Notes under the pieces: generated by a model
Seen by the model: the letters and a program-made list of their open reading frames with translations, nothing else
Told to the model about the DNA's origin: nothing
The model's database searches: none
Made by a program: the position numbers and the translations under genes
Shown: one piece after another, positions 43,500 to 52,201 of the stretch
Layout of the letters: each line of letters begins with the position of its first letter
How positions within the stretch are numbered: the first letter of the stretch is position 1
Assembly (NCBI RefSeq): GCF_900454835.1
Contig: NZ_UGTM01000002.1
Span: forward strand, 682,001 to 746,000
DNA from: Prevotella denticola
GTDB taxonomy: Bacteria > Bacteroidota > Bacteroidia > Bacteroidales > Bacteroidaceae
Direction of reading: 5' to 3'
Length of the DNA: 64,000 nt

Positions 43500-44459
43500 A
43501 TGAACCGTATTATTACTTTGTATAAAAGATTTGGAGGAGTTAATCTTTTTAGAGAGTATATGCAGACAGGATTCCTCTTTAAGGCTCCTTTTCTTCTTCT
43601 TTATACCGGCTTTTCCAATAAGGGATTGGAGCTTTTCAGGGAGGCTGCATCCTTTACGACTTACAAGTATCTACGTAGAAAATACAAGAAAATCCTTGTT
43701 TCCAATGAACAATCCATGCAGTCAAATTTACAATGTATTAGGAAAGTTTGGATCTTCTGGTGGCAGGGAATGGATTGTGCTCCTTATTTGGTGCAGAAGT
43801 GTTATCAGTCTATATGTAACCAGCTTTATGATTGGGAGATTATAGTTATCAGCCGAGATAACTATAAGGACTTTGTTTCCTTTCCCCAGTTCATCTTGGA
43901 CAAGTTAGAAGCGGGGAAAATTACGCTTACACATTTCTCCGATCTTCTCCGTGTAGAGTTACTTATCCGATATGGCGGGTTATGGCTGGATGCCACAGTT
44001 TTGTGTACAGATAGAAATATTCCCAAGGTTATTCTTGAGTCAGATCTTTTTGTCTATCAGACCCAGAAACCTGGGGCAAACGGGCATGCTACGGTAATGT
44101 CCAGTTGGTGTATTTGGGCAAAGCCACAGAACCGAATTCTTTGCACTACACGTAGCCTGCTTTATGAGTATTGGCAGAAGCATGACAGGCTTCTGGACTA
44201 TTTCCTTCTTCATCATTTCTTTACGCTTGCATGCGAGTATCATGCAGATGAAGCAGATAGAATACCACCTTATACGAACGAAACTCCTCATCTACTCCTT
44301 TTGCATTTCTTCAATACATATCAAGAAAGGTTGTGGGAAGACTGGAGACGACAGTCATGTTTCCATAAACTCAGCTATAAACTGCCACAGGCAGATACAA
44401 TAAGGAAAGGAACATTCTATGATAAGATCATAAATGATGGAAATGGAAATCCATTATAA
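43500..44459 (+). CDS. Capsular polysaccharide synthesis glycosyltransferase (GT32-like)
   Basis: This 319-residue protein has the capsular polysaccharide synthesis family pattern: IRKVWIFWWQGMDCAPYLVQKCYQS, then ITLTHFSDLLRVELLIRYGGLWLDATVLCT, which carries the DXD-like Asp-Ala-Thr region. It lacks a signal peptide. The last bases overlap the open frame of the next gene, whose chosen start lies 13 bp downstream. Less AT-rich than the polymerase, suggesting a different origin within the island. Confidence 0.85.
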   Translation: MNRIITLYKRFGGVNLFREYMQTGFLFKAPFLLLYTGFSNKGLELFREAASFTTYKYLRRKYKKILVSNEQSMQSNLQCIRKVWIFWWQGMDCAPYLVQKCYQSICNQLYDWEIIVISRDNYKDFVSFPQFILDKLEAGKITLTHFSDLLRVELLIRYGGLWLDATVLCTDRNIPKVILESDLFVYQTQKPGANGHATVMSSWCIWAKPQNRILCTTRSLLYEYWQKHDRLLDYFLLHHFFTLACEYHADEADRIPPYTNETPHLLLLHFFNTYQERLWEDWRRQSCFHKLSYKLPQADTIRKGTFYDKIINDGNGNPL

Positions 44460-44472
44460 TACACGTTTAAAT

Positions 44473-45819
44473 ATGAAGAAAGTCATTACATACGGCACAT
44501 ATGATCTGCTGCATCAGGGCCATATCAACTTGTTAAAGCGTGCAAAATCTTTAGGCGATTATCTGATTGTCGGGGTGACAAATGATAATTTCGATAGGGA
44601 ACGAGGTAAGCTCAATGTTAAAAGTAATGTTCTTGAGCGAGTCGAGGCTGTACGGAAAACAGGTCTGGCAGATAAAATAATCATTGAAGACTATGTCGGA
44701 CAAAAAATAGACGACATACAGAAATACAACGTAGATATCTTTACTGTTGGTTCTGATTGGAAGGGACATTTCGACTATTTGAAGGAGTTTTGTGATGTTG
44801 TTTATTTACCTCGAACAGAAGGTATATCCTCTACAATGTTGCGCAAGGAACAGGAGGACAATATCAAGATTGGAATTGTTGGCTGTGGTCGGATAGCACG
44901 TAAATTTCCCAAGGAGGCTGAATATGTAAGTCAGGTAGATGTAACTTGTGTTTATGATATCGATTACAAAAAGGCAGAGAGGCTGGCTACTGATGATAAT
45001 CTTAAAAATATTTGCGAATCATTCGAACAACTTGTGGATAGTGTTGATGCAGTTTACATAGCCACGCCTCATCTCTTGCACTATCAACAGGTAAAGTATG
45101 CGATAGGACAACATAAACACGTCCTTTGTGAGACCCCCTTGGTGTTGCAGGGAAAGCAAGCCAGAGAACTCTATCAGCTGGCAGAGGCCAATGGGGTCAT
45201 ACTTATGGAAGCTAATAAAACTGCTCATTGTCCTGCCTTTAACCATCTTATAACTATGATAAAGTCAGGTCTGATAGGAGAGGTGGTTGATATAGATGCT
45301 TCTGAATCGAAAGTCTGGGGGGATTCTTCTCTTCGTGAACTGGATTTCAGACAGGCTGGTGGTTCTTTCTATGAAATGGGGTCCTATCCTTTACTTCCGA
45401 TTGTGCGGTTATTGGGGACGAATTACGAAAACTTAAACCTGTATTCCCGGATGAGGAATAGTGTGGATGTTTATACTAAGGGAGTAATGAAATTCAAGAA
45501 TGCTGTGGCTTCTTTCAAATTAGGTTTAGGTGTAAAGACCGAAGGTAATTTGGTAATATCCGGGACAAAAGGTTACGCTTATGTGCCTGCTCCTTGGTGG
45601 AAAACAGATTATTACGAACTACGCTATGAAGATCAGAATCAGAATAAAAAATTCTTTTATAAGTGGGATGGTGATGGTCTGCGTTATGAGATACAGGAAT
45701 TTATTTCTTGTATAGTCAATCACCGTTTCAGTACGGCAAGACTTAGAAGAAAGGAGAGCATAGCTATGGCTGAAATTATGGAGAGTTTCACAAATAGAAT
45801 AAACTTTAAGGAAATATGA
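44473..45819 (+). CDS. Fusion: TagD-like cytidylyltransferase + Gfo/Idh/MocA oxidoreductase
   Basis: Residues 1-128 of this 448-residue protein are a glycerol-3-phosphate cytidylyltransferase-like domain: TYGTYDLLHQGH (nucleotide-binding HxGH, His14/His17) and RTEGISST. Residues about 130-448 form a Gfo/Idh/MocA-type NAD(P) dehydrogenase: IGIVGCGRIARKF Rossmann motif, AVYIATPHLLHY, then HVLCETPLVL. The usual catalytic EKP is ETP here (Thr221 replaces Lys). The product is probably a CDP-activated polyol or related unit made in one polypeptide. The ATG at 44473 was chosen because the cytidylyltransferase motif must begin there. The next gene overlaps by four bases. Confidence 0.88.
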   Translation: MKKVITYGTYDLLHQGHINLLKRAKSLGDYLIVGVTNDNFDRERGKLNVKSNVLERVEAVRKTGLADKIIIEDYVGQKIDDIQKYNVDIFTVGSDWKGHFDYLKEFCDVVYLPRTEGISSTMLRKEQEDNIKIGIVGCGRIARKFPKEAEYVSQVDVTCVYDIDYKKAERLATDDNLKNICESFEQLVDSVDAVYIATPHLLHYQQVKYAIGQHKHVLCETPLVLQGKQARELYQLAEANGVILMEANKTAHCPAFNHLITMIKSGLIGEVVDIDASESKVWGDSSLRELDFRQAGGSFYEMGSYPLLPIVRLLGTNYENLNLYSRMRNSVDVYTKGVMKFKNAVASFKLGLGVKTEGNLVISGTKGYAYVPAPWWKTDYYELRYEDQNQNKKFFYKWDGDGLRYEIQEFISCIVNHRFSTARLRRKESIAMAEIMESFTNRINFKEI

Positions 45820-46553
45820 TGAAAAAAATATTGATTGTGGGAGGAGCGAACGGAATAGGTTTGTCTATGGCCAAGATCCTTTCAGAAAGAGCTGAGACAG
45901 AAAGGGTATATATAGTTGATAAAAAGACCGTTCCCAGTGGACTTCTTTCTTCCAAAGTGGAATACCATCAATTTGATTTGACGAACGAGGACTACGGAAT
46001 CTTTGATGGTTTCAATAGTATTGATGGACTTATTATTACTGCTGGGTTTGGCAGACTCTCGCTTTTCGAAAATATTGATGAGAAGATAATTCCAACATAC
46101 TTCAAAGTAAATACTATTTCTGTTATTCGTATCATCAAGCACTTTTATCATAAGTTGAATTCGAAGGAAGATTTTTATTGTGGAGTCATGGTGAGCATAG
46201 CTGGCTTTATGTCTTCTCCTTTCTTCTCACTTTACGGTGCTACAAAGGCAGCTCTCAAAATCTTTATAGAAAGTGTCAATGTGGAACTTGAAAAGGGAGG
46301 AAGTTTGAATCGCATACTAAATATAAGTCCCGGTTCCATCAAGGGAACAAGTTTTAATCAAGGTGAAACGGATTTGGCTGCTATCGCACCACTTGCCAAT
46401 GAGATTCTTTCACATATAGAAGCCAAAGATGACCTTTTCATTCTGCAATATGATGAAATTTTCCATGAAGTATTAGAACGTTATCATAGCGACTTCCGGA
46501 GAGAAGGACTTCATAGCTATGATTATAAGGTGGCTTCAAATAGAGTTAAGTAG
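45816..46553 (+). CDS. Short-chain dehydrogenase/reductase (SDR)
   Basis: This 245-residue SDR has the cofactor motif VGGANGIGLSM, the catalytic Ser in VMVSIAGFMSS and the YxxxK pair in LYGATKAALK. The start is ATGATG at 45816/45819, overlapping the fusion gene stop, so it is translationally coupled to it. It may reduce the sugar or keto precursor that the cytidylyltransferase activates, as in CDP-ribitol synthesis; that role is inferred from position. Confidence 0.9.
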   Translation: MMKKILIVGGANGIGLSMAKILSERAETERVYIVDKKTVPSGLLSSKVEYHQFDLTNEDYGIFDGFNSIDGLIITAGFGRLSLFENIDEKIIPTYFKVNTISVIRIIKHFYHKLNSKEDFYCGVMVSIAGFMSSPFFSLYGATKAALKIFIESVNVELEKGGSLNRILNISPGSIKGTSFNQGETDLAAIAPLANEILSHIEAKDDLFILQYDEIFHEVLERYHSDFRREGLHSYDYKVASNRVK

Positions 46554-46554
46554 A

Positions 46555-47391
46555 ATGACAAACATAGAAAAGCTTCACAGGGCAGATATGGCCATTTTAA
46601 AAGAAGTCATCAAGATCTGCGATGAGCATGGCCTCAAATACTATGCTCTTGGTGGCACTATGCTTGGTGCCATCAGGCACAAAGGTTTTATCCCATGGGA
46701 TGATGATATTGATCTCGGCATGCCGAGGGAAGATTATGAGTTTTTTTTAAAGATAGCTCCATCTGCACTTAGCAAGACGTTAAAATTAATTAACTACAAA
46801 ACGGATAAAGACTACCATTATTATATCACGAGAATACAAGATGTGGAAACGAAGGTGATGGAGAACAGATATGAATCCGAGGGAAAGTATACACACGTTT
46901 CCATTGATATTTTCCCTCTGGATGGTTCGCCTGATAATAGTCTGCTTAGAAAACTCTACTTTCTCAGGCTGATGATTCATAGGGCTATGATGGCATTGCA
47001 TTACAAGAATGGCATAGACAAGGAACGGAAAAGAGGCATTGTCGAAAAGATTTTCCTACGAGTGATAACTTTACTCCCAACAGACAAGATGTTTAATGCC
47101 TATCGGCAAAAAGAAAAGATTGATAAAATCTTGAAGAAATACGATATGTGGACATCTGTTGTTTCTGGCAACATCATGGGAGCATATAGGACGGTGGAGA
47201 TGATTCCGACAGCTTGGTATGGAAAGGAAGCCTTTTATCAATTTGAAGATATAAAGATACGGGGTATAAAAGAGTATGATAAGTATCTGCATCACCTTTA
47301 TGGAGATTATATGCAACTTCCTTCCGTAAATGCGCGGAAAATACATTTTCGCATAGTGGAAATTCATGGACAAAAGATAGAAGAAAGTTAA
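46555..47391 (+). CDS. LicD family phosphotransferase
   Basis: This 278-residue protein has the LicD signature: YYALGGTMLGAIRHKGFIPWDDDIDLGM, with the GG and the DDD metal-binding acids, followed by a characteristic SIDIFPLDGSP. LicD proteins, and the related eukaryotic fukutins, transfer phosphocholine or alditol-phosphate from CDP-linked donors onto sugars. It follows the SDR by one base, so the three genes likely make and transfer one CDP-linked group. The ATG at 46555 was chosen because the longer frame overlaps the SDR gene. The exact group is unknown. Confidence 0.93.
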   Translation: MTNIEKLHRADMAILKEVIKICDEHGLKYYALGGTMLGAIRHKGFIPWDDDIDLGMPREDYEFFLKIAPSALSKTLKLINYKTDKDYHYYITRIQDVETKVMENRYESEGKYTHVSIDIFPLDGSPDNSLLRKLYFLRLMIHRAMMALHYKNGIDKERKRGIVEKIFLRVITLLPTDKMFNAYRQKEKIDKILKKYDMWTSVVSGNIMGAYRTVEMIPTAWYGKEAFYQFEDIKIRGIKEYDKYLHHLYGDYMQLPSVNARKIHFRIVEIHGQKIEES

Positions 47392-47410
47392 CTCATTTAT
47401 TATCAGAACT

Positions 47411-48580
47411 ATGAAGATTGCATTTATTAGTACACGTGGTATCCCCAATAACTATGGAGGTTTTGAACAATTTGCTGAATATATTTCTGTAGGACTGGCA
47501 GAACGTGGTCATGATATAACGGTCTATTCACCACATTATCATTCTTATCAAAAGAATGAATATAATGGTGTTCATATCAAACATATTTATTCGCCGGAGA
47601 AATGGATGGGCGGATCAGTCGGGAGTTTCTTTTATGATTATGCGTGCATCAAAGATGCACTGTACAATGAGGATTTCGATATTATCTATGAAGCTGGATA
47701 TACAAGCATTATCCCTGCATACATTCGATTTAATGTCAAGAATATCAAACGACCTTTGTTTACGACAAATATGGATGGGCTGGAGTTCAAACGATCGAAA
47801 TTCAATAAATGGGTGCAGAAGTTCATTCATTGGGAAGAGCGTAAGGCGGTAGAACATAGTCATTATCTCATTTCTGATAATATGGGTATCCATGATTATT
47901 ATAAAGAAATGTATGGAAAGGAGAGTAAGTTTCTTGCCTATGGTGCCAATATATACGACAACTATGATGTCCGACATTTGGAAAGTCTGAATTTGTTGCC
48001 CAATAATTATTATCTACTTGTTGCCAGAATGGAACCAGAGAACAATGTTCTGTTGGCAATAGAAGGGTACAAAAAATCTAAAGAGTATGGTCGGAAACCT
48101 TTGATCATTGTGGGTAAGACAACCACGAAGCATGGGAAACAATTAGTAAAAATTTATGGTAATGACAAGAACATCAGATTTGTAGGTGGTATCTATGATT
48201 TTGATAAGCTGAACAGCATCCGCCACCTTTCTTTTGCCTATTTTCATGGACATAGTGTTGGAGGTACCAATCCTTCCCTCTTGGAAGCAATGGCATCAGG
48301 TTGCTTTATCCTTGCACATGCCAACATCTTCAACAAGACTGTATTGGGTGATAATGCTGAATATTATGATTCGACTGACAGTGTGATGCATTTGCTTAAT
48401 GATATAGATTCGATAGTTCAGAAAAAGAAAGATAAATTTATTGTAGCTAATGTTGACGTCATCCGGACAGAATACTCTTGGAAGCATTTGGTAGATCAAC
48501 ACGAAGATTATTTCAGATGGATGCTTGAAGACGCAAAAAATAAATTTTATTTTGTGGATGCTTCAGATGGAAACAGGTAA
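47411..48580 (+). CDS. DUF1972 glycosyltransferase (family 4-type)
   Basis: This 389-residue protein starts MKIAFISTRGIPNNYGGFEQFAEYIS, the DUF1972 signature often found in rhamnosyltransferases. It continues with a GT-B donor domain: YYLLVARMEPENN, IIVGKTTT, and YFHGHSVGGTNPSLLEAMASGC, where the nucleotide-sugar contact is expected. It is the last gene of the AT-rich island. The 3' end is seven bases from the GH92 start. Confidence 0.92.
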   Translation: MKIAFISTRGIPNNYGGFEQFAEYISVGLAERGHDITVYSPHYHSYQKNEYNGVHIKHIYSPEKWMGGSVGSFFYDYACIKDALYNEDFDIIYEAGYTSIIPAYIRFNVKNIKRPLFTTNMDGLEFKRSKFNKWVQKFIHWEERKAVEHSHYLISDNMGIHDYYKEMYGKESKFLAYGANIYDNYDVRHLESLNLLPNNYYLLVARMEPENNVLLAIEGYKKSKEYGRKPLIIVGKTTTKHGKQLVKIYGNDKNIRFVGGIYDFDKLNSIRHLSFAYFHGHSVGGTNPSLLEAMASGCFILAHANIFNKTVLGDNAEYYDSTDSVMHLLNDIDSIVQKKKDKFIVANVDVIRTEYSWKHLVDQHEDYFRWMLEDAKNKFYFVDASDGNR

Positions 48581-48587
48581 AAGCAAG

Positions 48588-50843
48588 ATGACACATTACT
48601 CAAAATATGTCGTGAAAAAACATTTTCAATTCATACTTTTATTGCTACTGCTGTCTTTTAGCGTCAATGCGATGACACAGAATTGTCCCGTAGATTATGT
48701 GAACCCACTGGTGGGGACAGAGTCAAAATCGGAACTGTCGACAGGGAATACCTATCCTGTTGTTGCCCTGCCCTGGGGCATGAACTTCTGGACGGCGCAG
48801 ACCGGGAAGATGGGAGACGGATGGGTCTATACCTATGATGCTGACAAGATACGTGGGTTGAAGCAGACCCACCAGCCCAGTCCGTGGATAAACGACTACG
48901 GACAGTTTTCCATCATGCCAGTGACGGGGCACAAGGTGTTTGACGAGGAGGGACGTGCAAGCTGGTTCTCACACAAAGCCGAGACGGCTACACCTTATTA
49001 TTATAAAGTGTATCTGGCCGACCATGATGCCACGGCAGAGATTGCTCCGACCAGCAGAGCCGCCGCCGTACGCATTACCTATCCCGAGAGGGATACGGCC
49101 TATTTCGTAGTGGACGCTTTTGATAAGGGATCATCGGTGACGATTCTGCCAGACCAGCGTACGGTCATTGGCTATACGACGAAGAACAGCGGGGGAGTCC
49201 CTGATGGATTTAAGAACTACTTTATCCTTCGTTTCGATCATGCCTTCACCTATACCGGTACGCTGGAAGACGGCATGCTGAAAGATGGCAGACTCTCTTC
49301 AACCTGCGATCATGCCATGGCGGTAGTGGGTTTCCACACCCGACGGGGCGAACAGGTCAACGTACAGATAGCTTCATCCTTTATTAGTGACGAGCAGGCA
49401 CTGCGTAATCTTAAGGAAGTCGAGGGCAGGTCGTTTGATGAAGTGAAAGAAGCAGGCAGGACTGAGTGGAATAGGGTGCTCGGTCGTATAGAGGTGGAGG
49501 ACGACAATATCGACCATCTCCGTACTTTTTACAGCTGCCTCTACCGTTCCGTCCTCTTCCCCCGGTCATTCTACGAGATTGATGCGGAGGGCAGCGTCAT
49601 TCACTACAGTCCGTACAACGGTAAGGTGCTTCCCGGCTATCTGTTCACCGATACAGGCTTCTGGGACACTTTCCGGTCGCTCTTCCCACTGCTTAACCTT
49701 GTCTATCCGTCGACGAACGAGAAGATGCAGGCCGGGCTTGTCAATGCTTACAAGGAGAGCGGCTTCCTGCCTGAATGGGCAAGTCCGGGGCACAGAGACT
49801 GCATGGTAGGCAACAATTCCGCTTCGGTAGTTGCTGATGCTTACATCAAGGGGCTGCGTGGCTATGACATAGAGACGCTCTGGAAGGCTGTAGTACATGG
49901 TGCCAATTCCGTCCACCCAGGCATCAGTTCAACCGGTCGCAAGGGCTTTGAATACTATAACCGGCTGGGATATGTCCCCTATGATGTCGGGATAAACGAG
50001 AGCGTAGCCCGTACCCTGGAATATGCTTATGACGACTGGTGTATCTACCAGTTGGGGTTGAAACTTGGAAAGAGTGCCAAAGAACTGCGTCCGTTCAAGG
50101 AGCGTGCGATGAATTATCGGAAGGTGTTCGACAAAGAGACAGGCCTGATGCGTGGGCGCAACAAGGACGGCACTTTCCAGTCACCGTTCAATCCTTTCAA
50201 GTGGGGTGATGCTTTCACTGAAGGGAACAGCTGGCATTACACCTGGAGCGTCTTCCACGACCCTGAAGGGCTGGCCCGCCTGATGGGCGGGAACGACAGG
50301 TTCAATGTCATGCTGGACAGTGTGTTCAACCTCCCTCCCGTCTTCGACGACAGCTATTACGGCTTCACCATCCACGAGATACGTGAGATGCAGATTATGA
50401 ACATGGGCAACTATGCGCATGGCAACCAACCTATCCAGCACATGATTTACCTTTACGACTACAGCGGACAGCCCTGGAAGACTCAGTACTGGGTGCGTGA
50501 GGTGATGAACCGCCTCTATACGGCCCAGCCCGACGGATATTGTGGCGACGAGGACAATGGGCAGACTTCTGCCTGGTATGTTTTTTCTGCACTCGGCTTC
50601 TATCCTGTCTGTCCGGGTAGTACACGGTATATGATCGGTACGCCTTATTTCCGTACGGCCAAGGTACATCTGGAAAACGGAAAGACTCTTACTATCCATG
50701 CTGACACGGACAATCCTGCGAACCGTTACATCCAGCGCATCATGATGAACGGGCAGCCCTATCCACATTATTATCTTGAACATGAGCAGTTGAAAGCCGG
50801 TGCCATGATAGATTTCACGATGAGCGACAGACCGGTAAAATAA
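48588..50843 (+). CDS. Secreted GH92 alpha-mannosidase
   Basis: This 751-residue protein has a signal peptide (FQFILLLLLLSFSVNAM) and GH92 features: DYVNPLVGT at the mature N-terminus, GNTYPVVALPWGMNFWTAQTG, and the C-terminal domain with LFTDTGFWDTFRSLFPLL, AEGNSWHYTWSVFHD-like EGNSWHYTW and CGDEDNGQTSAWYVFSALGFYP. These are calcium-dependent exo-alpha-mannosidases acting on N-glycans. The ATG at 48588 fits the signal peptide. GC content rises sharply here compared with the preceding polysaccharide genes although only seven bases separate them. Confidence 0.95.
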   Translation: MTHYSKYVVKKHFQFILLLLLLSFSVNAMTQNCPVDYVNPLVGTESKSELSTGNTYPVVALPWGMNFWTAQTGKMGDGWVYTYDADKIRGLKQTHQPSPWINDYGQFSIMPVTGHKVFDEEGRASWFSHKAETATPYYYKVYLADHDATAEIAPTSRAAAVRITYPERDTAYFVVDAFDKGSSVTILPDQRTVIGYTTKNSGGVPDGFKNYFILRFDHAFTYTGTLEDGMLKDGRLSSTCDHAMAVVGFHTRRGEQVNVQIASSFISDEQALRNLKEVEGRSFDEVKEAGRTEWNRVLGRIEVEDDNIDHLRTFYSCLYRSVLFPRSFYEIDAEGSVIHYSPYNGKVLPGYLFTDTGFWDTFRSLFPLLNLVYPSTNEKMQAGLVNAYKESGFLPEWASPGHRDCMVGNNSASVVADAYIKGLRGYDIETLWKAVVHGANSVHPGISSTGRKGFEYYNRLGYVPYDVGINESVARTLEYAYDDWCIYQLGLKLGKSAKELRPFKERAMNYRKVFDKETGLMRGRNKDGTFQSPFNPFKWGDAFTEGNSWHYTWSVFHDPEGLARLMGGNDRFNVMLDSVFNLPPVFDDSYYGFTIHEIREMQIMNMGNYAHGNQPIQHMIYLYDYSGQPWKTQYWVREVMNRLYTAQPDGYCGDEDNGQTSAWYVFSALGFYPVCPGSTRYMIGTPYFRTAKVHLENGKTLTIHADTDNPANRYIQRIMMNGQPYPHYYLEHEQLKAGAMIDFTMSDRPVK

Positions 50844-50984
50844 GTTTATCCTGTCTGATTCTTCCACCCAGTCAGCAGCATCTAACCTTTATCTGGTATG
50901 CTGATGACTGGATTTTTCGTTGTAAATAGGGATTTCCCTACTTTCAAATAGTGTATTTACATATTTCTCGTCATCATGTTTGTG

Positions 50985-50992
50985 TAATTTTG
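50985..50992 (+). promoter_or_regulatory. -7 element of the Tyr/Asn-rich lipoprotein gene
   Basis: TAATTTTG followed by CATC, about 50 bp before the ATG at 51040; a TTTC lies about 17 bp upstream. Confidence 0.5.
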
Positions 50993-51039
50993 CATCAGAT
51001 AAGATAAGAAACGGTAAATACTTACAAAAGAATACGGAT

Positions 51040-51915
51040 ATGAAACGAGTCACTAAGTTTTTCCTGGCACTTGCTGTAGTTGCAAGTCCCATGGTGTTTA
51101 CGAGCTGCGATGATGACGATCCTTGGAACAACGGATATTATTACGACGACTTGGTAACGAATGCCGTGCGCAATTACAACTATCAGTTTCCTAACGGTTC
51201 TGACTATTACACGGCTTATAACTGGTTCTATTACAATTACCCTGATGCTTACACAGAGGAGTTCTATCAGTTCATGGACGCGATAGGGAGCGGACGCTCT
51301 GCCTACTGGAACTACTACAACCAAGGCGGTTACAACTGGAACAACAACTACAACGGACAGCAGAATTCACAGAACAGCCGGCTGGTAGCAGAGGCTCAGA
51401 CGCTGACCGGAGAGTGGGAAGGTGACGTGACCTATGAGTACACGGACGACAAGACAAAGCAGCGCAAGCGTGACAGGTTCACAGCAAACATGAAGTTCTT
51501 CCAGTACAACTCTTCTGCCAATTCCTTGAGCGGGAATGGTGTCGAGGTAGATACGGATGCACAGGGCAACCAGCAGACACTTGCCTTCTCATGGTATGTC
51601 AACAATGATGGAAACATCTACCTCAAATACAGCAGGTCGGGTACCGTTTTCGTGTTAGACAGCAAGGATAAAAAAGAGGGCTTTCACTTAGGCTATGAGT
51701 CGGCAAAAGGGTATGACACCTTCTATGGTACAGCCTACAGTACCAATACAACTGATGTGATGAAGTTCGACCTTGTCCGTCAGCGTCCTGCAAGTGCCAA
51801 GGCAGCTCCAGGTGTACAGACAAGGGCTGCCAGTCAAGTCTCCTTCGGTTCAGCCAGGCAGAACGACTATGCTAACTTTGGCACAGGGGCTGTAAGCCGC
51901 CTGCACGTAAGATAG
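51040..51915 (+). CDS. Tyr/Asn-rich lipoprotein of unknown function
   Basis: This 291-residue protein has a lipoprotein signal peptide (MKRVTKFFLALAVVASPMVFTSC, lipobox FTSC, Cys23) followed by an acidic patch (DDDDPW) typical of surface export in Bacteroidota. Residues about 30-115 are low in complexity and rich in Tyr, Asn and Asp (GYYYDDL, NYNYQ, YNWNNNYNGQQN). Residues about 120-265 look like a folded beta-domain, beginning LTGEWEGDVTYEY, with GNIYLKYSRSGTVFVL near the end. The tail is rich in Ala, Arg and Ser. No family is recognised. Monocistronic, with its own terminator. Confidence 0.75.
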   Translation: MKRVTKFFLALAVVASPMVFTSCDDDDPWNNGYYYDDLVTNAVRNYNYQFPNGSDYYTAYNWFYYNYPDAYTEEFYQFMDAIGSGRSAYWNYYNQGGYNWNNNYNGQQNSQNSRLVAEAQTLTGEWEGDVTYEYTDDKTKQRKRDRFTANMKFFQYNSSANSLSGNGVEVDTDAQGNQQTLAFSWYVNNDGNIYLKYSRSGTVFVLDSKDKKEGFHLGYESAKGYDTFYGTAYSTNTTDVMKFDLVRQRPASAKAAPGVQTRAASQVSFGSARQNDYANFGTGAVSRLHVR

Positions 51916-51956
51916 GAAGAATCGCTTTTCTATAGCTTCATATAAACTTGAATGGG

Positions 51957-51988
51957 GTCCCGCCAGCTGAGAAGTTGGCGGGACTTTT
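51957..51988 (+). terminator. Terminator of the lipoprotein gene
   Basis: GTCCCGCCA (51957-51965) pairs with TGGCGGGAC (51976-51984), followed by TTTT. Confidence 0.85.
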
Positions 51989-52042
51989 CCTTCAGTATAG
52001 ATTTTTTTTTTCAAATTTACATTACTTTACGTATTAAATTTG

Positions 52043-52050
52043 TACCTTTG
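52043..52050 (+). promoter_or_regulatory. -7 element of the GmrSD-like gene
   Basis: TACCTTTG about 150 bp upstream of the ATG at 52202, giving an unusually long leader of about 145 nt for this organism. The leader has no ORF that can be supported. Confidence 0.4.
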
Positions 52051-52201
52051 TCAGGGATGTAGAGGAGATTCTTGATGTTGGTTGCAGTGCTACTTCAAAG
52101 TTTTCTTTACAGGAACATTCCTGAATGGTTTTACAATTTAGGATGTCTCGGAATAATTTAAATCTATAAATACTGCATCTTTTTTCTACTATTTACAAGT
52201 T

